This document shows, piece by piece, positions 16,342-23,697 of a DNA stretch of 42,615 nt. Each line of letters starts with the position of its first letter. Within the stretch, counting starts at the first letter, position 1. Made by a program: the position numbers and the translations under genes. The stretch covers positions 1 through 42,615 of the forward strand of contig CAZYQC010000026.1 of the NCBI GenBank assembly GCA_964649815.1, written 5' to 3'. The notes beneath the pieces are model-generated. The model was not told where the DNA came from. It made no database searches and saw nothing but the letters and a program-made list of their open reading frames with translations. The DNA comes from G013214665 sp964649815. GTDB taxonomy: Bacteria; Pseudomonadota; Alphaproteobacteria; Rhodobacterales; Rhodobacteraceae.

Positions 16342-17323
16342 CGCCTTTGAAATCGGGCGTGAAGGCGACAAGTGGAACCACCATCCAGGAGAGGTTCAGC
16401 TGAACCCTCTGTTTCAGTGGCCACCAAAGCCTATGGCGATCGCGCGATGGTACGCGGCCTATTGGTTGGCGGCATCGACAACGACTGTGACAATCGTTTT
16501 CGCCATTTTCGTCTTTTACGCCTTTTTGCCGCCGCTTGACGCCATGCAAGACTGGCATTGGTCATGGGTCTTGCGGGTCTATCTGGCCAATCTGATCCCA
16601 CACTGCCTTTGTGCCGGGCTTTTGCATATGTGGCTTTACAAATGGCGGGCGCAGGAGAAACGCTTTAAATTCGACCCCAGGGACCAGGCGACTGACAACG
16701 GGACCTTTACGTTTCGCAACCAAGTCCATGACAATATGTTTTGGACAATTGCGTCGGGCATCACGCTGTGGACGGCCTTTCAAGCGCCGATTTATTGGGC
16801 AATGGCCAACGGCTATGCCCCTGCCATCCTATTCCCGGAAAACCCGGTTTGGTTTGTGCTGATGTTCCCCTTTCTTGTGGTGTGGTCGAGCTTCCATTTC
16901 TATTGGGTGCACCGTCTGTTGCATGTGCCGTTTTTCTACAAACGCGCCCATGCTTTGCATCACCGCAACATCAATGTGGGTCCTTGGTCGGGCATCTCGA
17001 TGCATCCGTTGGAGCACATCCTGTTCTACACCAACTTTCTGATCCACTTCATCGTGCCCTCGCATCCCGTCCACGTCTTGTTCCACGGCTATATGCAATC
17101 GGTGCATCCGGTCTTTTCGCATTCGGGATTTGACCAATTGGTTGTGCGCGACAAAAAGCGGGCCAAGATGGGGGATTTCTTTCACCAGCTGCACCACCGC
17201 TACTTTGAGTGCAATTACGGCACCGTGGAGATGCCCTGGGACCGCTGGTTTGGATCGTTTCACGACGGTTCCGAAGACGCCACGACAGACACGCGGGCGC
17301 GGAAAACGCAAATGTACACCTGA
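16331..17323 (+). CDS. Membrane fatty acid hydroxylase/sterol desaturase-family protein
   Basis: 330 residues with four or more membrane segments (about 43-66, 80-102, 140-160, 172-190, 232-250). The di-iron histidine boxes are complete: HRLLH (194-198), HALHH (207-211) and HQLHH (285-289), with extra histidines in GISMHPLEH. Such enzymes use oxygen to hydroxylate or desaturate lipid-like or small alkyl substrates in the membrane. Its start overlaps the aldolase-like gene, so the two are translationally coupled. In this operon it could supply the oxygen-dependent first step, but the substrate is unknown. Confidence 0.87.
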   Translation: MPADAFEIGREGDKWNHHPGEVQLNPLFQWPPKPMAIARWYAAYWLAASTTTVTIVFAIFVFYAFLPPLDAMQDWHWSWVLRVYLANLIPHCLCAGLLHMWLYKWRAQEKRFKFDPRDQATDNGTFTFRNQVHDNMFWTIASGITLWTAFQAPIYWAMANGYAPAILFPENPVWFVLMFPFLVVWSSFHFYWVHRLLHVPFFYKRAHALHHRNINVGPWSGISMHPLEHILFYTNFLIHFIVPSHPVHVLFHGYMQSVHPVFSHSGFDQLVVRDKKRAKMGDFFHQLHHRYFECNYGTVEMPWDRWFGSFHDGSEDATTDTRARKTQMYT

Positions 17324-17353
17324 CGCGAGCGCGTCATTTCAAGGATAACGACT

Positions 17354-18514
17354 ATGCAATATGGCCTGTCAGAAGAACAGGAAATGATCGTCGCGACTGT
17401 ACGGTCCTTTGTGGAAAAGGAAATCTACCCGCACGAGGATGTGGTCGAGCGCACGGGCGAGGTGCCCGAAGAGATTGCGCAGGACATCAAGCAAAAGACG
17501 CTCGATCTGGGGTTTTACGCCTGCAACTTTCCTGAAAGCGTCGGCTGCGCCGGTTTGAACCACCTTGAGTTCGCCTTGGTCGAGCGGGAATTGGGGCGCG
17601 GCTCGATGGCGTTGAACCACTTTTTCGGACGCCCGCAGAACATTCTGATGGCCTGTGAAGGCGAGCAGATTGAGCGTTATTTGATGCCGGCGGTGCGTGG
17701 CGAACGGATGGACGCGCTGGCCATGACCGAGCCGGGTGCGGGCTCGGACGTGCGGGGGATGAAATGTGCGGCGGTGCGTGACGGTGGTGACTGGGTCGTG
17801 AACGGGACCAAGCATTTCATCTCGGGCGCGGAGCACGCAGATTTCATCATCGTCTTTATCGCAACGGGCGAAGACGACACGCCCAAGGGCCCCAAAAAGC
17901 GCATCACGGCGTTCTTGGTCGATCGGGGAACGCCGGGCTTTACCATCCGCGACGGATATAAATCCGTGAGCCACCGCGGCTATAAGAACATGATCCTTGA
18001 GTTCGATGATTGCCGCCTGCCTGACGCGCAAATCCTGGGAGAGGTCGACGGTGGATTTGAGGTGATGAACACGTGGCTTTACGCCACACGCATCACTGTG
18101 GCCGCGATGTCCGTTGGCCGTGCGAGACGCGCGTTCGACTATGCGCTGGATTACGCGGCAACCCGCGAACAGTTCGGCCAAAAGATCGGCAAGTTTCAGG
18201 GTGTCTCGTTCCAGCTTGCCGATATGGTGACCGAAATCGATGCTGCCGATCTGTTGACACTGGCGGCGGCGGATCGGCTGGACAAAGGCCTGCCTGCGAA
18301 CCGCGAGATCGCCTCGGCCAAGCTATATGCGAGCGAGATGCTTGCGCGCGTAACCGATGCGGCGATCCAAGTGCATGGCGGGATGGGTTTGATGGACGAT
18401 TATCCGCTGGAGCGTTTTTGGCGGGATGCGCGGGTCGAACGGATCTGGGACGGCACATCCGAAATCCAACGTCACATTATCAGCCGGGATATGCTGCGGG
18501 CTTTGGGCGCATGA
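17354..18514 (+). CDS. Acyl-CoA dehydrogenase
   Basis: A 386-residue FAD enzyme introducing an alpha-beta double bond into an acyl-CoA. The N-terminal helical domain, the beta domain with AMTEPGAGSDVRGM and FISGAEHADF, and the C-terminal helical domain with QVHGGMGLMDDYPLERFWRDAR are all present. In the usual YEGTS site the sequence reads RIWDGTSEIQR, so the catalytic glutamate position holds Asp366. It sits 30 bp after the hydroxylase gene with AAGGATAA upstream. Ligase and hydratase genes follow, so it is probably the second CoA-level step of the operon's pathway. Confidence 0.92.
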   Translation: MQYGLSEEQEMIVATVRSFVEKEIYPHEDVVERTGEVPEEIAQDIKQKTLDLGFYACNFPESVGCAGLNHLEFALVERELGRGSMALNHFFGRPQNILMACEGEQIERYLMPAVRGERMDALAMTEPGAGSDVRGMKCAAVRDGGDWVVNGTKHFISGAEHADFIIVFIATGEDDTPKGPKKRITAFLVDRGTPGFTIRDGYKSVSHRGYKNMILEFDDCRLPDAQILGEVDGGFEVMNTWLYATRITVAAMSVGRARRAFDYALDYAATREQFGQKIGKFQGVSFQLADMVTEIDAADLLTLAAADRLDKGLPANREIASAKLYASEMLARVTDAAIQVHGGMGLMDDYPLERFWRDARVERIWDGTSEIQRHIISRDMLRALGA

Positions 18515-18523
18515 TGGGGTCGA

Positions 18524-18600
18524 CTTGCCTGCGGCAAGCCGATCAAGGCGAGGGGCGCTGCCCCTCGCGCTCCCCGGAGTATTTTGATCCAAAAGAAGAG
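18524..18600 (+). repeat. GC-hairpin intergenic repeat, copy 2 (supplies the ligase ribosome-binding site)
   Basis: A small hairpin CTTGCC/GGCAAG (18524-18538) precedes a 9-bp stem GCGAGGGGC/GCCCCTCGC (18548-18568). The core TCCCCGGAGTATTTTGATCC then follows, and AAAAGAAGAG. The core matches copy 1 at 2849-2878. The purine end lies about 8 bases before the GTG at 18608. Confidence 0.78.
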
Positions 18601-18607
18601 CTATTGC

Positions 18608-20611
18608 GTGCGTGATTTGAAGCGGATGTTGCACCCGGCATCGATTGCGATTGTCGGTGGGGGGGCCTGGGCCCGGGCGGTTATCCAGCAGTGCAAAGCC
18701 TTTGGGTTTGAGGGGCAGCTTTTCGTTGTGCATCCCAAGGCGGATGAGGTCGAAGGGATTGATCCGCTGCGGCGGGTCGCGGATTTGCCGGAGAGCCCGG
18801 ATGCGGTGTTTGTGGGCGTGAACCGGCATGCGGCAATTGAAATTGTGCGTGATTTGGCGGCGAAGAAGGCTGGAGGGGCGATTGTCTTTGCCTCGGGCTT
18901 TTCTGAGGCGGCGGCCGAAGATGCGGCAGGGGATGATCTGCAGGATGCGTTGATCGCCGCAGCAGGGGAGATGCCCATTCTGGGGCCCAATTGCTATGGG
19001 TTTGTGAATGCGCTTGACGGGGTGCCGATTTGGCCGGACCAGCATGGCTGTGAGCGGGTCGAGAGCGGGGTTGCGATCCTCACGCAAAGCTCGAACATTG
19101 CGATCAATCTGACCATGCAGCAACGCGCCTTGCCGATTGCGTTTATGGTCACCTGTGGGAACATGGCGCAGACCAGCCAGGCGCAGATTGCGATGGCTTT
19201 GCTGGACAATCCCAAGGTGACAGCGCTTGGCCTGCATGTTGAGGGGTTTGGCGATCCGCATGACTGGCACGCGCTGGCAGAAAAGGCCTGGCGGTTGCGC
19301 AAGCCGCTGGTGGTGTTGAAGGTTGGGCGCAGTGTGCAGGCGCAGGCGGCCACGGTTTCGCACACAGCATCGCTTGCCGGAAGTGATGCGGGCGCGCAGG
19401 CGTTGCTGGATCATTTGGGCGTTGGGCGGGCCTGGGACGTGCCGACGTTTCTTGAGACGCTGAAGCTTTTGCATTTCAACGGGCCGCTGGAGGCGCCGAC
19501 GGTCTCGACGATCAGTTGCTCGGGTGGGGAGGCGAGCCTTGCGGCGGACACGGGCTATGTCACGCGGTTGCAGTTTCCGCCTTTGACCGAAGCGCAGAAG
19601 CGGGATTTGGGCGCGGCTTTGGGACCGATGGTCGCTTTGGCGAACCCGCTGGATTACCACACGTATATTTGGCGGGATGCAGAGAAGATGACCCAGGCGT
19701 GGGCGGCAATGGCCGCGGCGCATATCGGGTTGACCATGAGCATCGTGGATTATCCGCGCACAGATGCGCAGGACTGGATTTGTGCCACGCAAGCGGCCTT
19801 GGGCGTGCGGGACCGAAACAAGCGGCCGATGGCTGTTGTGGCGACGCTTCCAGAGCTCATGCCGCCGGAAACAGCGGCTGAGCTGGCCGCGGGCGGTGTT
19901 GTTCCTATGCATGGCTTGACCGAGGCGATGGCAGCGGCGGATATCGCGGCGCATTTGCGCGCGCCGCTGCCCGGCCTGCCCTTTGGGTTTGGGCCTGAGC
20001 GCTTGGCAGAGCTGGTGGACGAGGTACGTGCCAAGGCCATGTTGTCGGATGCAGGCGTCAATGTGCCCGTGTCGTCAAAGAACACCAGCGCGGACGGGTT
20101 GCGGGCGCCGCTTGTGGTGAAGGGACTTGGGCTGGCCCATAAGTCTGAACATGGCGCGGTGAAATTGGGTGTGACCCACGCGACTTTGGCCGACACAATC
20201 CGCGAAATGAATGTCGAGCGGGTGCTGGTCGAAGAGATGGTCACCGATGCGGTGGCAGAGCTTTTGGTCGGTGTTTTGCGGGATCCGGCGCATGGGTTTG
20301 TTCTGACGGTTGGGGCCGGCGGGGTCATGACCGAGCTGTGGCAGGACACGCAGAGCCTTTTGCTGCCCGCCAGTCGCGACGATATTCGCGCGGCTTTGGA
20401 CCGGTTGCGGATTGCGCCCCTGTTGCACGGATTTCGTGGAAAGCCTGCGGTCCAGATCGATGCCGTGCTGGACGCGATCGAGGCGGTTGGACGGTTTGTC
20501 GAAGCGCATGCTGATCGGCTGGAAGAAATTGAAATCAATCCCCTGATGGCCACTCCGAGCCGCACAGTTGCAGTGGATGCGCTGATGCGGATGGTCCCGA
20601 ACAAAGGATAA
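18608..20611 (+). CDS. NDP-forming acyl-CoA ligase (acetate-CoA ligase/succinyl-CoA synthetase superfamily)
   Basis: 667 residues from the GTG at 18608, preferred because AAGAAGAG from the repeat is well spaced; TTG 18584 and ATG 18626 are alternatives. Order of parts: CoA-binding domain (HPASIAIVGGG), ligase domain with the phospho-histidine loop VSHTASLAGSD (His252), and a C-terminal ATP-grasp domain (VVKGLGLAHKSEHGAVKLGV, VLVEEMV, EINPLMA). It activates a carboxylate to its CoA ester with ATP, releasing ADP and phosphate. Next to a CaiD-like crotonase it probably feeds the pathway. It is 4 bp upstream of that gene. Confidence 0.88.
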   Translation: MRDLKRMLHPASIAIVGGGAWARAVIQQCKAFGFEGQLFVVHPKADEVEGIDPLRRVADLPESPDAVFVGVNRHAAIEIVRDLAAKKAGGAIVFASGFSEAAAEDAAGDDLQDALIAAAGEMPILGPNCYGFVNALDGVPIWPDQHGCERVESGVAILTQSSNIAINLTMQQRALPIAFMVTCGNMAQTSQAQIAMALLDNPKVTALGLHVEGFGDPHDWHALAEKAWRLRKPLVVLKVGRSVQAQAATVSHTASLAGSDAGAQALLDHLGVGRAWDVPTFLETLKLLHFNGPLEAPTVSTISCSGGEASLAADTGYVTRLQFPPLTEAQKRDLGAALGPMVALANPLDYHTYIWRDAEKMTQAWAAMAAAHIGLTMSIVDYPRTDAQDWICATQAALGVRDRNKRPMAVVATLPELMPPETAAELAAGGVVPMHGLTEAMAAADIAAHLRAPLPGLPFGFGPERLAELVDEVRAKAMLSDAGVNVPVSSKNTSADGLRAPLVVKGLGLAHKSEHGAVKLGVTHATLADTIREMNVERVLVEEMVTDAVAELLVGVLRDPAHGFVLTVGAGGVMTELWQDTQSLLLPASRDDIRAALDRLRIAPLLHGFRGKPAVQIDAVLDAIEAVGRFVEAHADRLEEIEINPLMATPSRTVAVDALMRMVPNKG

Positions 20612-20615
20612 CACG

Positions 20616-21395
20616 ATGTCCCCTATTCTGACGGAACGCGACGGCGCGATTTTGAAAGTGACTTTGGATCGCCCTAAGGCCAATGCGATTGATCTGGCGA
20701 CATCGCGCGTCATGGGTGACGTCTTTGCGGATTTTCGGGATGACCCGGAGCTGCGCGTTGCGATCCTGACCGCGGCAGGCGAGAAGTTTTTCTGCCCTGG
20801 CTGGGATCTCAAGGCCGCTGCAGACGGAGACGAAGTGGACGGCAATTACGGCCAAGGCGGTTTCGGCGGCCTGCAAGAGCTGCGCGACATGAACAAGCCG
20901 GTGATTGCAGCGGTGAATGGCATTGCCTGTGGTGGCGGCCTGGAGCTTGCGTTGTCTGCCGACATCATCCTTGCCGCGGATCATGCGAGCTTTGCGCTGC
21001 CGGAAATTCGGTCTGGAACTGTGGCCGACGCGGCCTCGATCAAGCTTCCAAAGCGCATTCCATACCATATCGCGATGGAGCTTTTGCTGACGGGTCGTTG
21101 GTTCGACGCGGAAGAGGCGCATCGCTGGGGGCTGGTCAATGAGATCGTTGCGCAGGGGGATCTTATGGATCGGGCGTGGGAACTGGCCCGGCTGATCGCG
21201 TCTGGCCCGCCGCTGGTCTATGCGGCGATCAAAGAGGTGGTGCGGGATGCCGAGGATTCCAAATTCCAAGATGCGCTCAACCGGATCACACAACGCAAGC
21301 TGCGAACGGTGGACATCCTCTATAGCTCGGAAGATCAAATGGAAGGCGCGCGGGCTTTTGCGGAAAAACGCGACCCGGTTTGGAAAGGGCGCTAG
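20616..21395 (+). CDS. CaiD-like enoyl-CoA hydratase (carnitinyl-CoA dehydratase family)
   Basis: 259 residues. Long stretches resemble E. coli CaiD as I recall it: KANAID, VFADFRDDPELRVAI, GEKFFCPGWDLKAAA and the end AFAEKRDPVWKGR. Both crotonase glutamates are in place (Glu110 in GGGLELALSAD, Glu130 in LPEIRSG). However, the usual P-x-x-GG after the second one reads ADAAS (137-141), so the oxyanion or acyl pocket is altered. It should hydrate or dehydrate a CoA ester, possibly of a betaine-like acid. It ends the operon and converges on the methyltransferase gene with a 3-bp gap. Confidence 0.88.
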   Translation: MSPILTERDGAILKVTLDRPKANAIDLATSRVMGDVFADFRDDPELRVAILTAAGEKFFCPGWDLKAAADGDEVDGNYGQGGFGGLQELRDMNKPVIAAVNGIACGGGLELALSADIILAADHASFALPEIRSGTVADAASIKLPKRIPYHIAMELLLTGRWFDAEEAHRWGLVNEIVAQGDLMDRAWELARLIASGPPLVYAAIKEVVRDAEDSKFQDALNRITQRKLRTVDILYSSEDQMEGARAFAEKRDPVWKGR

Positions 21396-21398
21396 GCT

Positions 21399-22031
21399 TT
21401 AACCTTGGGACTTGCGGAAGATTGCGAGGCGGGCTGTGTCCTTAGCATTGGGCCCCTGCGCGTCGTCTTTGTAGATCGGCACGTCGACAAAGCTGAGGCT
21501 CGATAATCCGGGGCGCAGGCGCTCGAACGCCTGGTCGAACCCTTGGTCGACGTAATGGGCCGCGTTGATCGACAAAACGGCCAGACCGCCGGGGCGCAAC
21601 ACGCGCAAGACCTCGACCAATGCGGCGGGGCCGACATGTCCGTGGGTGAATGTGCCTGAGCTGACCGCGCCCGCATAGGTGTCATCCGCGATTGGCAATC
21701 CTGCAAGAATGTCGCCGGTTATGCAGCTGTCATAGTCCCCTTTCCGGGCGGCCACGGCGAGCATCTCGGGCGAGATATCGGTTGCGTGCAAAGCGTCTAT
21801 GCCGAGCGTTTTCAAAACCGCGCCGCACAAGCCTGTGCCAGCTCCGATGTCCAGCACAGGGCCTTGTCCGCCCGCATTCGCAAAGGTCTCTGCCACGCGC
21901 GCATGCAGCTCGTAGCCGTGGTCTACGACAAAACCGCTGTCATATGTTTCCGCCCAATCCCGATACAGGCGCACGGAATCGGCGGGCGTTTTCAAGTCGT
22001 AGGCTTTGCTCAGCGAAGGATCATCTGACAT
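21399..22031 (-). CDS. Class I SAM-dependent methyltransferase
   Basis: 210 residues from the ATG at 22031; a much longer frame upstream overlaps the divergent SDR gene and is not credible. The SAM-binding Rossmann fold is clear: motif I VLDIGAGTGLCG, motif II HATDISPEMLAVA, and VLRVLRPGGLAVLSI as motif III. The leader LSKAYDLKTPADSVRLYRDW with AETYDSGF resembles small-molecule methyltransferases of the WBSCR27/UbiE-like type. Substrate is unknown. It diverges from the SDR-type gene and meets the CaiD-like gene tail to tail. Confidence 0.85.
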   Translation of the reverse strand: MSDDPSLSKAYDLKTPADSVRLYRDWAETYDSGFVVDHGYELHARVAETFANAGGQGPVLDIGAGTGLCGAVLKTLGIDALHATDISPEMLAVAARKGDYDSCITGDILAGLPIADDTYAGAVSSGTFTHGHVGPAALVEVLRVLRPGGLAVLSINAAHYVDQGFDQAFERLRPGLSSLSFVDVPIYKDDAQGPNAKDTARLAIFRKSQG

Positions 22032-22107
22032 GCGTTTGATTAAACTGTCCGCTTGCGCGTGGCACAAGGGGCTTGTCAGCGGCGGGGCGAGGCGACAGGT
22101 AAGAGGA

Positions 22108-22965
22108 ATGACCAAAACACTTCTTTCATTTGGCCACGGGTTTTCGGCCAAAGCGTTGACCCCGCTTTTGACAGCTCGGGGGTGGCGCGTCATCGGCACA
22201 ACGCGCAGCGAAGACAAACGCGCCGCAGTGGAAGCCAGTGGCGCCGAGGCGATCGTTTATCCCGGATCGGATATCTCTGGAATGTTGGCCGATGCCACGC
22301 ATCTTTTGATCTCGGCGGGACCGACCGCAGATGGCGATCCCGTTTTGAACGCCTGTGGCGACGCGATCCGCGAACGGGCGAGCGGGTTCGAATGGGTCGG
22401 CTACCTAAGCACCACAGGCGTTTATGGCGATCATCAGGGCGGTTGGGTGGACGAGGACACGCCGCTGACCCCGTCAACGCGCAGAGGCGGCTGGCGCAAA
22501 GCGGCGGAAGAGGAATGGCAAGCCATCGAGGGGTTGCCGCTGCATATCTTCCGCCTGGCAGGAATTTACGGGCCAGGTCGCGGTCCCTTTGCCAAGGTGC
22601 GCAACGGAACGGCCCGCCGGATCATCAAAGAGGGTCAGGTCTTTTCCCGTATTCATGTCGATGACATTGCCCGTGTGGTGGCCGCGTCGATAGATCGTCC
22701 AAACCCAGGCGCAGCCTATAACGTTTGCGATGACGATCCTGCGCCGCCGCAGGATGTGCTGGCGCATGCCGCCGAGCTGTTGGGCTTGCCTTTGCCGCCT
22801 GAGGTGAATTTCGAAGACGCCGACATGACCCCTATGGCGCGCAGCTTTTACGCCGAAAGCAAACGGGTGAAGAACAACCGCATCAAGGAAGAGCTGGGCG
22901 TTTCGTTGCTTTACCCGGATTACCGAACGGGGCTGGCATCCTTATTGGCCGCAGATCCGTCCTGA
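22108..22965 (+). CDS. NAD(P)-binding SDR-type epimerase/reductase (YeeZ-like)
   Basis: 285 residues from the ATG at 22108, with AAGAGG directly upstream. It is an extended SDR-like Rossmann protein: the glycine loop is LLSFGHGFSAKAL rather than the standard GxxGxxG, followed by LSTTGVYGDHQGGWVDE and FRLAGIYGPGRGPF. YGD fits the catalytic tyrosine area of NAD-dependent epimerases of the YeeZ group, whose substrates are not known. Its last 46 bases overlap the end of the converging Pr6Pr-like gene. Confidence 0.8.
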   Translation: MTKTLLSFGHGFSAKALTPLLTARGWRVIGTTRSEDKRAAVEASGAEAIVYPGSDISGMLADATHLLISAGPTADGDPVLNACGDAIRERASGFEWVGYLSTTGVYGDHQGGWVDEDTPLTPSTRRGGWRKAAEEEWQAIEGLPLHIFRLAGIYGPGRGPFAKVRNGTARRIIKEGQVFSRIHVDDIARVVAASIDRPNPGAAYNVCDDDPAPPQDVLAHAAELLGLPLPPEVNFEDADMTPMARSFYAESKRVKNNRIKEELGVSLLYPDYRTGLASLLAADPS

Positions 22966-23606
22966 GGGAGGGCTTTGCCGATCAGCCAGCCAAGCGCGGC
23001 AAACGCGATCAAAAGCCCCAAGGCCAAGCCGACATTGCTTGCGTAAAAAATCAGACGCTCGGTCATTTCCATGTTGTTGAGGAACGGATACGGCAAGCCC
23101 GAGGTGACGCTGCCAGAGGGCTGGTCGCCCAGGGGCTGAAGGACGTATTCGATCCAGATGACATACGCGATGACGATCCCGCACACCGGCAGGATCGCGC
23201 GGTGGACCCGCCGGAAGGCGCGCGCGATAAAGGCCGCGTCAACGATCTGGAGCGCAGGACCAAGGGCGTGCAGATAATATTGGCGATACCAGGGAATATC
23301 GCCGCGACTGTTCACAAGATCAGGATTGATGAAAAACAGGCGCCAATACATGTAAACAACCATGACGTTCACCACAGCCGCGCAGATCGCTGTCACTTCG
23401 TGCTGTCGGGTGATGCGATGCTCGCTCAGGGCCAGCATGCGGCTGGCTGAATAGAACGACAAAAAAAGCGCCCAGATCGTCAAGAACCGAAACGGGCCTG
23501 CGGGAGTGTCATAGGGGTGGGAAACCAATTCAAAGACCGCATACCCGGCGGCAAGCAGGAAGACGATCCAGCGGTACATCAAAATCGGCTTGCTGTGGAT
23601 ATGCAT
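22920..23606 (-). CDS. Pr6Pr-like six-helix membrane protein
   Basis: 228 residues from the ATG at 23606. Six hydrophobic segments are visible: WIVFLLAAGYAVFELV, the stretch around FRFLTIWALFLSFYS, VTAICAAVVNVMVVYMYW, HALGPALQIVDAAFIA, VCGIVIAYVIWIEYVL and the last helix near ALGLLIAFAALGWLIG. The pattern with GPFRFLTIWA and conserved His/Trp residues fits the Pr6Pr/FAR-17a-like group. No function is established that I can name. Its 3' end overlaps the SDR gene by 46 bp, so transcription from each could interfere with the other. Confidence 0.72.
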   Translation of the reverse strand: MHIHSKPILMYRWIVFLLAAGYAVFELVSHPYDTPAGPFRFLTIWALFLSFYSASRMLALSEHRITRQHEVTAICAAVVNVMVVYMYWRLFFINPDLVNSRGDIPWYRQYYLHALGPALQIVDAAFIARAFRRVHRAILPVCGIVIAYVIWIEYVLQPLGDQPSGSVTSGLPYPFLNNMEMTERLIFYASNVGLALGLLIAFAALGWLIGKALPQDGSAANKDASPVR

Positions 23607-23697
23607 CCCACTCTCCTGACGCGTTTTGGCCAAGGTAACGCGATGTCCTTGAACGCGCCATAGGCGTCTCAGAATGCTCTGGCGTTAGGAAGCGACC

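Noticed and set aside
18323..19954. A 543-residue minus-strand open frame
   Set aside because: Antisense to the acyl-CoA dehydrogenase and ligase genes; composition is that of a complementary-strand shadow.
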